From Flavobacteriales bacterium (lineage in GTDB: Bacteria; Bacteroidota; Bacteroidia; Flavobacteriales_D; SKUL01), in NCBI GenBank assembly GCA_007129985.1, contig SKUL01000100.1:1-10335 (forward strand): a DNA stretch of 10,335 nucleotides. The letters run 5' to 3'. Positions 1 to 7,101 of this stretch are shown here, in pieces (within the stretch, counting starts at the first letter, position 1; each line of letters starts with the position of its first letter). The notes under the pieces are model-generated. The model did no database searches. It was not told the origin of the DNA and saw only the letters and a program-made list of their open reading frames with translations. The translations under genes and the position numbers were made by a program.

Positions 1-1010
1 ATCATGGCGTCGTAGCCACCTCCGTGGCTCACAATCTTTTCGCCGCGGTAGGTCTTTAAACTCCAACCGAGCCCGTAACCCGAAAAGCTTTGTCCGGGGT
101 AGGTGCGCTCCGCGAATGCACTGATAGGTTGTGGATTGTAGTTGGTCCACATTTCGCGCCACCTGTCTTCGGTAAAGATGGTTTTGTCCTTCCATTTTCC
201 GCGGTTCAGTTGAAGGGTCATCCACTTGCAGAGGTCCTCCGTGCACGAAACGAGCGCCCCTGCCGGAGCCATATTGTCCCAGTTGATGTAGGGAATGGGG
301 ATGTTTTCGCCCGGCTGCCCTGAGTGGGGTATTGCCACGTTGCCCGAAGCCGGAATTTGTGTTACGCTGGTTAGGGTGTGCTTCATGCCGATGGGCTCCA
401 GAATGCGTGAGCGTACAAAATCAGCCCAGCTTTGTCCGCTTACTTTTTCCAGCACCAACCCTGCAGCAACGTACATTATGTTTTGGTAGCCGTATCCATC
501 GCGAAATTCAAATTTGGGCTCCAGATAGCGCGCACCGCGAACCACTTCTTCCATGCTGAGGGTGGAAGCGTGCCACAACAAATCTCCACTGAAAGTACCC
601 AGACCACTGCGGTGCGTGAGTAAATCCTTGATGGTCATTTGTTGCGTTACCCAGGGGTCGTACAGTTTGAACCATGGTAGGAAGGTCACCACTTTATCGT
701 CCCAGGATATCTTGCCTTCATCCACCAACATAGCGAGTGCAGCGCCCGTAAAAGCCTTGGATATAGAGGCTATGGCGTAGAGTGATTGTCCGTTGGTGGG
801 TTTGCCTTTCCCTTTTTCGCGCTCGCCAAAACCTCGGTTGAATACCACATCGCCGTCTTGCACAATGGCCACCGAAAGGCCGGGTACGTCCCAAACAGTT
901 CTGAGTGAATCAATGCGCTTTTCCAGTTCGGCATAATCCTGTTTCTGACCATAGAGTGTAATGCCGATAAAGAGTGAGAAAAGGAACGTGATGTAAATGC
1001 GAAGGGTCAT
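1..1010 (-). CDS. Serine hydrolase of the beta-lactamase/class C family, secreted (partial, C-terminus outside window)
   Basis: The reading frame opens with ATG at 1010 and stays open to the window edge, giving 336 residues with no stop or frameshift. Residues 1-21 form a signal peptide (hydrophobic core, then LYGQ), so the enzyme should act in the periplasm or outside the cell. The three active-site motifs of the penicillin-binding/class C beta-lactamase fold are present: SISK at 82-85 (nucleophile Ser82, Lys85), YQN at 175-177 and HGG at 329-331. The LLTHRSGL stretch at 131-138 is also typical of the family. Members include esterases, D-aminopeptidases and peptidases, so true beta-lactam resistance cannot be inferred. 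The start lies 44 bp after the stop of the membrane-protein gene on the same strand, with no clear promoter between them, which suggests cotranscription. Any C-terminal accessory domain lies beyond the window. Confidence 0.93.
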   Translation of the reverse strand, partial: MTLRIYITFLFSLFIGITLYGQKQDYAELEKRIDSLRTVWDVPGLSVAIVQDGDVVFNRGFGEREKGKGKPTNGQSLYAIASISKAFTGAALAMLVDEGKISWDDKVVTFLPWFKLYDPWVTQQMTIKDLLTHRSGLGTFSGDLLWHASTLSMEEVVRGARYLEPKFEFRDGYGYQNIMYVAAGLVLEKVSGQSWADFVRSRILEPIGMKHTLTSVTQIPASGNVAIPHSGQPGENIPIPYINWDNMAPAGALVSCTEDLCKWMTLQLNRGKWKDKTIFTEDRWREMWTNYNPQPISAFAERTYPGQSFSGYGLGWSLKTYRGEKIVSHGGGYDAM

Positions 1011-1054
1011 GAGGTGTTGTTTGTGTTAATGGTTGAGTGAAAAGGAGAGTGGTA

Positions 1055-1531
1055 TCAAAACCCGTGCTCGCTGATGGTTTGCTTATCCTCATCGCTGAGT
1101 TGAAGGTCGCGAGCAGCGGCATCGGGACGCGGACGTGCAAAAGCAAGCAGGGCCATTCCAACAAGGGCGATGGCCATAAATGATTTGTCGGCATAGAGCA
1201 TAAACCAGATGGTTGCGAACAATATAGGTGCTTCCAGACTTGCCCAGCGAATGATCAAGCCGCCCTGATAATGTGTGAGTTTCTGGGTGAGGTTGGGAGC
1301 CTGCCTGGCAACTTTCAGTGTATTGTTAAAAAACCACCACCCTCCGAATACTCCAATAGCGAGCAGTCCGACCGGCAGCGCAAAAAGAAGCGGGTCGTCC
1401 ACACTCGCTGCGTCTATTTCCGACTCATGAAGAAACACAAATCGCACCAGTGCAAGAAACAAAATGGTACCCATCAGCAAGGCGCCGTGAATGATGCGTA
1501 GCGTTTGAAAATAAGAGCTTTTTCCTTCCAT
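1055..1531 (-). CDS. Small four-helix integral membrane protein of unknown function
   Basis: This 158-residue protein has four probable membrane segments at about 11-33, 48-68, 96-113 and 117-132. It ends in a short charged tail (RPRPDAAARDLQLSDEDKQ), probably cytoplasmic. The pattern (IIHGALLMG in the first helix, a polar loop, then a second hairpin) recalls small uncharacterised membrane proteins common in Bacteroidota, but I cannot name a function. An upstream in-frame ATG at 1612 would add 27 mostly hydrophobic residues. I chose the ATG at 1531 because it puts the charged MEGKSS start directly before the first helix and because a TATCTTTA element lies 19 bp upstream. It is probably the first gene of a two-gene unit with the serine hydrolase. 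Confidence 0.8.
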   Translation of the reverse strand: MEGKSSYFQTLRIIHGALLMGTILFLALVRFVFLHESEIDAASVDDPLLFALPVGLLAIGVFGGWWFFNNTLKVARQAPNLTQKLTHYQGGLIIRWASLEAPILFATIWFMLYADKSFMAIALVGMALLAFARPRPDAAARDLQLSDEDKQTISEHGF

Positions 1532-1549
1532 CTTCAAAAGTTTAGTTGC

Positions 1550-1557
1550 TAAAGATA
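1550..1557 (-). promoter_or_regulatory. Possible -7 element for the small membrane-protein gene
   Basis: On the minus strand the sequence reads TATCTTTA, one base from the Bacteroidota -7 consensus TAnnTTTG, and it sits 19 bp before the ATG at 1531. I see no convincing -33 TTG-type element at the right spacing, so this is a weak call supported mainly by position in a divergent intergenic region. Confidence 0.3.
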
Positions 1558-1666
1558 GAATACACAGCCAAAACGAGGAAAAACATATCAACCAAGCAAT
1601 GACCAGGGTCAAGGTGAAGCTCCTTACATCACTAAATCACATGCTTGATTTCCTTATCTTCGGCCC

Positions 1667-2104
1667 ATGAAAAAATCGATTTACATCGTGGGTTTTGTAC
1701 TGGCAGGAGTTGCGCTTTTTCAGTCCTGCGAGGAGCAACAACAGGCTGAACCTGAGAAAACCTCCAAGCTTAAAATGGCCGAAGACAGCGAACTCGCCCT
1801 GTTGATGCGCCAACTTACCGAGGAAACCGAAGCCATTCGCGAGGCTGTGATGGCCGGAGAGACCCATCCGCTTTGGGAAAGAGTTCAGGAACTGCACACG
1901 GCCATTCCAACCGACCCAGCTAGCTCGGGGCCGGTTTTTGAGGGTTTTTCAGAAGCTTTCATCCATGCTGTGCGCGAAATGGAATCAGCCGATTCACCCG
2001 GAACGAAACATTTCAACGCTGTGGTTGACCAATGTATGGCATGCCACTCTACGTTTTGTCCGGGGCCCAAACGCCGAATTGCTAAGTTCTATATTTCTGA
2101 GTAG
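1667..2104 (+). CDS. Cytochrome c'-like monoheme lipoprotein
   Basis: The protein has 145 residues. It begins with a lipoprotein signal peptide (MKKSIYIVGF core, then LFQS before Cys21), so it is predicted to be lipidated and membrane-anchored outside the cytoplasm. The mature part is mainly helical and acidic, and a single heme-c attachment motif, CMACH, lies near the C-terminus at 123-127. One heme site close to the C-terminus of a roughly 125-residue helical domain is the arrangement of cytochrome c'. In that family the last helix carries CxxCH and the protein handles electrons or binds small gas ligands. The motif is followed by FCPGPKRRI, which adds a third cysteine at 131. The next gene starts 66 bp downstream and has its own -7 element. 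The cytochrome c' assignment is from architecture only; a different small heme protein is possible. Confidence 0.82.
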   Translation: MKKSIYIVGFVLAGVALFQSCEEQQQAEPEKTSKLKMAEDSELALLMRQLTEETEAIREAVMAGETHPLWERVQELHTAIPTDPASSGPVFEGFSEAFIHAVREMESADSPGTKHFNAVVDQCMACHSTFCPGPKRRIAKFYISE

Positions 2105-2138
2105 AGCAGAGCTGACCAGCGTCGCTTCAGACAAGTCC

Positions 2139-2146
2139 TATATTTG
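2139..2146 (+). promoter_or_regulatory. Bacteroidota -7 element for the GT39 gene
   Basis: TATATTTG is a perfect match to TAnnTTTG, 24 bp before the ATG at 2171. It overlaps an alternative in-frame TTG start at 2144, and so argues that the gene starts at 2171. No clear -33 TTG element is seen 17-20 bp upstream, so the promoter may be weak or may need an activator. Confidence 0.55.
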
Positions 2147-2170
2147 TTTGATGAACCCAACCTGCAACAG

Positions 2171-3787
2171 ATGCCTCCATTTGTCTTGAATCTTCTCGCC
2201 AACAGGGCTTTTTGGGTATTGTCGTTCTTCGGGGTGGTTATCCTCACAGGAAACCATGCGGTGAGTTTATGGGACCAGGACGAAGCTGCCTACGCGGGCT
2301 TTGGCCGAACCATGATTGAAACTGGCAACTGGCTCATTCCCGAGTTTATGTGGTCGGATGTGCACCGCAAGCCCCCGCTGCATTTCTGGCTGGTGGCAGT
2401 TTCGTTCAAGCTTTTTGGGGTTAATGAGTTTGCGCTGCGTATCCCGTCATCGCTTGCTATTTGGGGCACTCTGATGATGATGTACGTGTTGGGAGGCAGG
2501 CTGGTAGGAGCGAGGCACGCTCTGACCGCGGTGTGCATTGCGGGTTCGAGCTTTTTGCTGATGGCCCTCGCCAAGGTAGCGGTTACCGATGCCGTGTTGC
2601 TCTTCTTCACCACCTTGAGTGCTTTCTCGATGGTTTTAGTGCTTCGGGAAGGCTCCTATAAATGGGTAGCGATTTTTTGGTTTGCCGTGGCGATGGCCAT
2701 GCTCACCAAGGGGCCACCGGTGATTCTGTTCGCCGGAGTATTTGGCGCACTGCTTTTTGTGGCTTCTCCTCAACGATTGAACTTGCTGCGACTACATCCC
2801 TGGTTTTTTCTGCCTATTGCCATTCTTCCGCTTTTTGGCTGGGGTTGGCTGTGTTACCAGAGCGAAGAGGGGAAGGATTTTATCCAATGGATGCTCGATT
2901 GGTACATTTTGAAACGAATCGGCGGCAGTGTGTTTGGACAAACCGGCCCTCCCGGAACCCATTTGATCGGGATGGTGCTGTTTTTCCTTCCGTTCTTCTT
3001 GTTTTTGCCGCGTGCGATGGTGGATGGTTTCCGTTCGCTTTACGAGCGCAAATGGAACAACGAACTCCTTATTACCCTATGGTTTATTGCTGGCTGGTTG
3101 CTGTTTGAGTTTACACCAAGCAAGTTGCCGGCTTACGTGGTTGCGGCGCATATTCCGCTATCCTTCATGTTGGCAGGGGCCCTTCTCAAGCACAAGGATG
3201 TCACTTCAACGCCCAAAATACCCTGGTGGGTGGCTCATTACTTCTTACAGTTCGTATTGCTTACTGCACTGGCCGTATTGCCGTTCTATTTGGGCTTATC
3301 GTTGGGAACCAAAGTCGTGTTCCTTGTGGTTGTTTTGCTGCTCTCAGGGTTGCACAGTTACGGCCTGACACTTTCTAAGAAGCCATCTTTTTACTCCTGG
3401 TTTTTGAAGGTTCCCATGGTGTTTGCATTGCTGGTTTGGGGCTTGCTGTTACCCATGTCCGACGACTTGAAAAATAGCTCTCTGCGTATGGCCAACTACC
3501 TCAGCGAACAGCTTCCACCCGAGGCACCGGTAGTCATTGCAAATAATTGGTCGCACCCTCCAAGTTTGCCGTTTTACCTCACCGAATCTTTTGATACGGT
3601 TTTCGAGGCCTACGACCCGGAAACACTTGTGCGTCATTATCGTGAAAACGAGCGCATCGCCATTATCCTGAATGAACAGGGAAGAATGCATTTTGAACAG
3701 GCGCTTACCGGAGTGAAGTTTAAGGCTTTCTATCCGGTCTTTACCGACCGACTTGACCAACCGGGGTATTTCATCGTGGTGAAGTAG
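2171..3787 (+). CDS. GT39 family (ArnT/PMT-like) membrane glycosyltransferase
   Basis: This 538-residue polytopic protein has the layout of a GT-C enzyme: one N-terminal helix (about 13-31), a first periplasmic loop with the catalytic acidic motif WDQDEAAYA (Asp35, Asp37, Glu38), then HRKPPLHFW at 65-73, and many further helices. The late segment FTPSKLPAYVVAAHIPLSF matches the KLPxY loop of ArnT-type enzymes. It ends in a roughly 100-residue soluble domain. Family members take a sugar from a polyprenyl-phosphate donor and move it to lipid A, protein or another acceptor on the outer face of the inner membrane. Length is close to that of ArnT (about 550 residues). A TTG start at 2144 would add nine residues but falls inside the promoter element. 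The acceptor and sugar are unknown. The GT2 enzyme at 8919 is of the class that makes such donors, but that link is only inferred. Confidence 0.88.
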   Translation: MPPFVLNLLANRAFWVLSFFGVVILTGNHAVSLWDQDEAAYAGFGRTMIETGNWLIPEFMWSDVHRKPPLHFWLVAVSFKLFGVNEFALRIPSSLAIWGTLMMMYVLGGRLVGARHALTAVCIAGSSFLLMALAKVAVTDAVLLFFTTLSAFSMVLVLREGSYKWVAIFWFAVAMAMLTKGPPVILFAGVFGALLFVASPQRLNLLRLHPWFFLPIAILPLFGWGWLCYQSEEGKDFIQWMLDWYILKRIGGSVFGQTGPPGTHLIGMVLFFLPFFLFLPRAMVDGFRSLYERKWNNELLITLWFIAGWLLFEFTPSKLPAYVVAAHIPLSFMLAGALLKHKDVTSTPKIPWWVAHYFLQFVLLTALAVLPFYLGLSLGTKVVFLVVVLLLSGLHSYGLTLSKKPSFYSWFLKVPMVFALLVWGLLLPMSDDLKNSSLRMANYLSEQLPPEAPVVIANNWSHPPSLPFYLTESFDTVFEAYDPETLVRHYRENERIAIILNEQGRMHFEQALTGVKFKAFYPVFTDRLDQPGYFIVVK

Positions 3788-3809
3788 TAAGATTTTTTTC
3801 GGCGGTTGG

Positions 3810-3838
3810 TTGGTGGTTTTTAATCTTTTCTATCTTTG
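3810..3838 (+). promoter_or_regulatory. Bacteroidota-type promoter (-33 TTGG, -7 TATCTTTG) for the STAS-like gene
   Basis: TTGG at 3810-3813 is followed by a 17-bp spacer and a perfect TAnnTTTG element, TATCTTTG, at 3831-3838. A second TTGG lies immediately upstream at 3806-3809. This is the best-formed promoter in the window and predicts a leader of about 40 bases before the ATG at 3885. Confidence 0.75.
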
Positions 3839-3884
3839 TGTTGATTAGGCTGTTAACCACTTCGTCAACTTTGGTAAATTTTTC

Positions 3885-4298
3885 ATGAGCGCCTCCGAAA
3901 AACGTGATTTGTATTTTGCCACGGTGCAATACAAGAATCGGATTGCCATCGTCCATGTCAGTCGGGAAGTTCAGCTTACTGCAGAGATGGTTCGCAATAT
4001 TCAGCTTGCAGCACTTGAGATGTCAGGCGGTGAAATGCACGCTCATCTTGTTGATGTTTCCCGCGACGTTTCCTCTACTGTTGAGGCCCGCAAGTATTCA
4101 GCGAAGAATGACCTGATGAAGCATCATATTGCTTATGCGATGGTAGGCCGCTCGCTACCTGTTCGTATTCTGGCCAACTCGTTCATCAAAATTAACAGGC
4201 CAAAAGTACCTACGCGACTTTTCCGAACTGAAAAAGAGGCAATGGAATGGTTGGAAAAGAAGGTGGTGGATTATCTTAAGAAGAATAACGTTAATTGA
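3885..4298 (+). CDS. STAS/SpoIIAA-like domain protein
   Basis: This 137-residue cytoplasmic protein has no signal peptide or membrane helix. The order of strands and helices fits an alpha/beta STAS-like fold: strands at 10-14 and 19-25, a helix at about 33-45, a strand (AHLVDVS) at 53-59, a helix, the strand YAMVGRS at 84-90, then helices. The segment LPVRILANSFIKINRPKVPTRLF followed by EKEAMEWLEKK is characteristic of a small Bacteroidota family annotated, from memory, as STAS/SEC14-like or DUF7793. The family may act as a regulatory or scaffolding domain, but no function is established to my knowledge. The gene has its own promoter and is monocistronic. It ends TGA and overlaps the convergent downstream gene by 8 bp. 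The fold is likely; the role is unknown. Confidence 0.82.
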   Translation: MSASEKRDLYFATVQYKNRIAIVHVSREVQLTAEMVRNIQLAALEMSGGEMHAHLVDVSRDVSSTVEARKYSAKNDLMKHHIAYAMVGRSLPVRILANSFIKINRPKVPTRLFRTEKEAMEWLEKKVVDYLKKNNVN

Positions 4299-4701
4299 TT
4301 ACCACGGACGACTCGCGCATTTTCCACTCATCGCCCTCGCGGTAAAGTTGCGCATCCAGAACGGCGCCTTTCACTAAATAGACCAGCTGCACCGTTGCCT
4401 CACTTCCTCGAATGTCGAGCACGCGCACATCAAAAAACTTGTCGTTACCGGCACTCACCAGTGCTTCCCGGTTCTCAACCCGAAGAGTAGAGTGATTGGT
4501 GTAATCACCGGATAATTGCACATCACCATATGCAGCCAGTACCCAAGGTTGGTTGCTCACCTCTGATGTTAGGTCAGTAGCGGGTTTCCAGTATTCTGCG
4601 TTTAGGCACAAGTCCAGAATTTGGGCTTCGTGTTGGCTTTGCTGCGCGAATGACAGGGAAGCGGTCAGGAAGAAGATGAAAGCGGCGGCAATAGATTTCA
4701 T
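4291..4701 (-). CDS. Small secreted protein of unknown function
   Basis: The protein has 136 residues, with a signal peptide at 1-19 (MKSIAAAFIFFLTASLSFA, cleavage before QQ). The mature part has an early helix (about 24-36) and later alternating strands: FFDVRVLDI, EATVQLVYLV, VLDAQLYREGDEWKMRESSVV. A helix followed by a curved strand set ending in a GDEWKMRES-type strand resembles NTF2/SnoaL-like folds, but this is only a guess from the pattern. An upstream in-frame ATG at 4737 would add 12 residues before the signal peptide and is unlikely because the promoter lies there. The gene has its own promoter inside the 3' end of the transporter gene upstream. Its TAA stop overlaps the TGA-ended STAS-like gene convergently, and no terminator hairpin separates the two. 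Confidence 0.8.
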   Translation of the reverse strand: MKSIAAAFIFFLTASLSFAQQSQHEAQILDLCLNAEYWKPATDLTSEVSNQPWVLAAYGDVQLSGDYTNHSTLRVENREALVSAGNDKFFDVRVLDIRGSEATVQLVYLVKGAVLDAQLYREGDEWKMRESSVVIN

Positions 4702-4725
4702 GGGTTGGTAGTATAGTGTGTTGCA

Positions 4726-4757
4726 CAAATGTAACACCTGAGGCTACAAGTTCCAAA
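4726..4757 (-). promoter_or_regulatory. Bacteroidota-type promoter (TTTGG, TACATTTG) for the small secreted protein
   Basis: On the minus strand TTTGG (4757-4753) is followed by a 19-bp spacer and a perfect TAnnTTTG match, TACATTTG (4733-4726), 24 bp before the ATG at 4701. The -33 part lies within the last codons of the Nramp-like gene, so the secreted protein can be made independently of the transporter. Confidence 0.65.
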
Positions 4758-6009
4758 GGTAAAACAGGCTGAACCCCGTTAGAAAGGCTATTCCGGCATA
4801 GCTTAAAAGCCGCATCGCTAGTCCGGGGCGGGCTTCTTCGGGGAAACCCGGACGCGTCACCAGCCACAAATTGACCACAGCAACAAGGGGCGCAATAAGA
4901 AACGAAAGCGTGGTAGCCACATCTACCAAAGCTTTGAGCTGATTGCCAAAATAGGCAATGACCCCAAACGCGCCGAGGGCAATGGTGAGCAATCCGAACA
5001 CATACACCCGTCGTCCTTTGTGCATGCGGTTTTGAAGTTCGGGAGAATCGGCCAGGAGCCACAAGGTGCGCTCAAGGGCGCGGGCATAGCCGTCGAGCAC
5101 GCCAATGACGGTTCCGAACATGATTGAGAATGCTGCGGTGGCGATGAGGTAATAACTCCATCCGCCCATGGCTGCGGTGTAGAGTTCTACCACGCGCTTG
5201 GAGAAAGCAGCCGAAGCTTCTGGCATCTCCTTACCCGTGCCATAAACAAGGTAGGCACCGAGCGTAAGAAAACAAACGGCAAGAATGGCCGAAAGCCAGT
5301 AGCCGATGTGAAACTCAAACAGCGTGGCTCGAAGGGAGGGTTTGAAGCCGCTGCTTTTTATGCGTTCCAGCGTCCAAAGGCTGTTCCATGTAGATAGGTC
5401 AACCGCGGTAGGCATCCAACCCATCAAGGCAATCAGAAAAGCAATGCCGGCAGAATTCCAAACAGCCGGTGCCTGAAAATCCGCCATGGGTTCCACACGG
5501 CCATTTTTCAGAACCAACACGAAGGCAAGCAAGGTAGTTACCACCATGATGGTGCCCACTATTTTGATGGTTTTATCCAGCATCTTGTATTGCCCCCAAA
5601 TCAGGATGAACAAACAAAGCACAATGAGCAGGGCAACGGGGTAGAGAGGAAATCCTTTCCACAAATCGCTCAGCCCAAAAAGGTGGTCAAAAAAGCCGGC
5701 CCCCACGGCGCTCACAGCGGCAGCAACGAAAAACATGGAGCAAATGGTTACAGCCAGATACAGCCATAGCATCCCTTTGCCGATGCGCTTATATCCGTCA
5801 ATCAGACTCTCGCCGGTTGCGCTGGCATAGCGAGAACCAAACTCAAAAAAGGGAAACTTCAGTACATTGGCTGCAACAACCGCCCACAGCAGCGCAAATC
5901 CGTAGTCGGCACCTGCGCGTGTGCTTTGCACGAGGTGCGAAACCCCAATGGCCGTTGAGGCGAATAGTATTCCCGGGCCGAGTGTACGAAGAAGATGGTG
6001 CAGTTTCAC
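4744..6009 (-). CDS. Nramp-superfamily transporter lacking the DPGN metal-binding motif
   Basis: This 421-residue protein has about eleven membrane helices and begins with the family's GPG turn before helix 1. Aligning directly after GPG, the canonical DPGN of Nramp metal transporters is replaced by GVSH (22-25), so the metal-ligating Asp and Asn are Gly and His. In the helix 6 region the methionine and proline of MPH are kept (Met199, Pro200) but the histidine is Thr201, within WMPTAVDLSTWNSLW. The sequence SHLVQSTRAGADYGF and the helix 2 stretch KFPFFEFGSRYASATG recur, from memory, in a Bacteroidota branch annotated only as divalent metal transporters. Substrate is therefore uncertain. I prefer the GTG start at 6009 (VKLHHLLRTLGPG) because it gives the usual short N-terminus; a TTG at 6030 would add seven residues. 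No in-frame ATG is available. It follows the phosphate-cotransporter-like gene by 32 bp and is likely cotranscribed with it. Confidence 0.87.
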   Translation of the reverse strand: MKLHHLLRTLGPGILFASTAIGVSHLVQSTRAGADYGFALLWAVVAANVLKFPFFEFGSRYASATGESLIDGYKRIGKGMLWLYLAVTICSMFFVAAAVSAVGAGFFDHLFGLSDLWKGFPLYPVALLIVLCLFILIWGQYKMLDKTIKIVGTIMVVTTLLAFVLVLKNGRVEPMADFQAPAVWNSAGIAFLIALMGWMPTAVDLSTWNSLWTLERIKSSGFKPSLRATLFEFHIGYWLSAILAVCFLTLGAYLVYGTGKEMPEASAAFSKRVVELYTAAMGGWSYYLIATAAFSIMFGTVIGVLDGYARALERTLWLLADSPELQNRMHKGRRVYVFGLLTIALGAFGVIAYFGNQLKALVDVATTLSFLIAPLVAVVNLWLVTRPGFPEEARPGLAMRLLSYAGIAFLTGFSLFYLWNL

Positions 6010-6041
6010 CCTACATAGGTTCCAAGGCAATCTGCGCTAAA

Positions 6042-7019
6042 CTAAAACGAATTTTTGGCTTCTACCGAGTAGCCACCGGTTTCTTTCCTCCCGATAATTT
6101 TGCTGGAGAGGTAGAGTGATAGTCTGCTGAACTGACGCAGAAAAATCAGTCCCAATACGGCCAGAATCAGGTTGAACATAAGGTGGGCAACAGCTACCTG
6201 GTAGGTGATTTCAAGCTGCAGGTTGTCAATAAACTGAACAAACAGCGGAAGGAAAGGAACAAAGAGAACCAAGCCCATTAAGTTGAGCAGGAGATTGGCA
6301 AAGGCTGCTTTTTTGGCCCATGAAGAAAGTGAAATGGAAGCCAGCAAGGCAGTGCTGGTGGTTCCTAAATTGGACCCTACCACGATGGCAATGGCACCCG
6401 GGAGTCCCAATAAACCCTGACCCGCCAGAATGATGGCCAAACCAATGGTAACCGAACTTGATTGCATCATGGCCGTTACCACCGCGCCAATCAACAAACC
6501 GAGCGCAAGTTTGTCGGCTTGTTTCAGCCACTCTAAAATTTCAGGCGATTCACTCAGAGGAGCCAAGCCGTTTTTGATTAACTCGAGGCTAAACAAAATG
6601 AAACCAAGGTAGAATACAGATTTCCCAACGAGTTTAATCCGCATCGGAACGAGCGTAATAATCATTCCTGCAACGAGAAGCCAGCTACCCAAAAAACTCA
6701 GCTCAAATGCCACCAACCAAGCTGTAAAAGAGGTGCCCACTTTTGCACCAAGCAGCACACCAAGGCTATTGAAAAACCCGATTACACCTGCATCAACCAA
6801 CGCAACAGTAATGGACGATACGACACTGCTCGATTGAATAACCGCGGTGAGGACAGCGCCGAGAAGAAAGGCAGAAAACCGATTGGAAGTTACCTTGGTC
6901 AGCCAGCGCTGAAGATTCTCCGCTCCAAGTTTTTGAAGCTCTTTGGAAAACCCTCGCAGACTGAAGAGAAACAGCGATAGAGTGGCCAGAATCGCTATGA
7001 CGGTGTTAAACGTGTCCAT
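6042..7019 (-). CDS. Na+/phosphate cotransporter-like protein (NaPi-II type, no PhoU domain)
   Basis: The 325-residue membrane protein carries the two inverted repeats of the Na_Pi_cotrans family. The hallmark QSSS appears at 62-65 (AVIQSSSVVSSITVAL) and at 186-189 (AMMQSSSVTIGLAIIL). Each is followed by a glycine-rich GT segment: GAKVGTS at 91-97 and GSNLGTTSTA at 215-224. AHLMFN at 279-284 matches the family's AHxxFN motif. Family members move phosphate, or sometimes other anions, with sodium. Many bacterial homologues are about 550 residues with a C-terminal PhoU-like domain; this one ends after the last helix with a short basic tail, so it is the short form. Substrate is inferred from family. 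It is followed 32 bp later by the Nramp-like gene. Confidence 0.9.
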   Translation of the reverse strand: MDTFNTVIAILATLSLFLFSLRGFSKELQKLGAENLQRWLTKVTSNRFSAFLLGAVLTAVIQSSSVVSSITVALVDAGVIGFFNSLGVLLGAKVGTSFTAWLVAFELSFLGSWLLVAGMIITLVPMRIKLVGKSVFYLGFILFSLELIKNGLAPLSESPEILEWLKQADKLALGLLIGAVVTAMMQSSSVTIGLAIILAGQGLLGLPGAIAIVVGSNLGTTSTALLASISLSSWAKKAAFANLLLNLMGLVLFVPFLPLFVQFIDNLQLEITYQVAVAHLMFNLILAVLGLIFLRQFSRLSLYLSSKIIGRKETGGYSVEAKNSF

Positions 7020-7045
7020 GGGTGAGCGCGTGCTGTGCTAGCCAC

Positions 7046-7053
7046 CAAAACTA
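7046..7053 (-). promoter_or_regulatory. Possible -7 element for the phosphate-cotransporter-like gene
   Basis: On the minus strand TAGTTTTG matches TAnnTTTG perfectly, 26 bp before the ATG at 7019. The nearest TTTG upstream is at 7081-7078, giving a 24-bp spacer that is too long for a standard -33 box, so the promoter is only possible. Confidence 0.4.
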
Positions 7054-7101
7054 GGCAAACCGCCGGATTTCAGGCAGCAAATTCAAGAATTCAGTGATGA
7101 C

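Noticed and set aside
90..780. Several plus-strand open frames in the first 800 bases
   Set aside because: They are short, have no domain-like pattern and lie opposite the serine hydrolase frame, which carries all three active-site motifs.
1..1010. Calling the serine hydrolase a beta-lactamase resistance gene
   Set aside because: The motifs are shared by many esterases and peptidases; nothing in the sequence or neighbourhood points to antibiotic resistance.
1532..1612. A longer minus-strand start at 1612 adding a hydrophobic helix to the small membrane protein
   Set aside because: It would run over a likely promoter element in a divergent intergenic region, and the shorter form from 1531 already has a complete four-helix layout. 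It cannot be fully excluded.
1655..1662. TATCTTCG upstream of the cytochrome c'-like gene as a -7 element
   Set aside because: It is one base off consensus and ends only 4 bp before the ATG, which would leave almost no leader, and no -33 box is seen.
2290..2613. Minus-strand frame inside the GT39 gene, and similar frames opposite the other long genes
   Set aside because: They are antisense shadows of conserved coding sequence with no start signal or recognisable motif.
3788..3810. Poly-T stretch after the GT39 stop as an intrinsic terminator
   Set aside because: The T run at about 3793-3799 has no GC-rich hairpin before it, so a rho-independent terminator is not supported.
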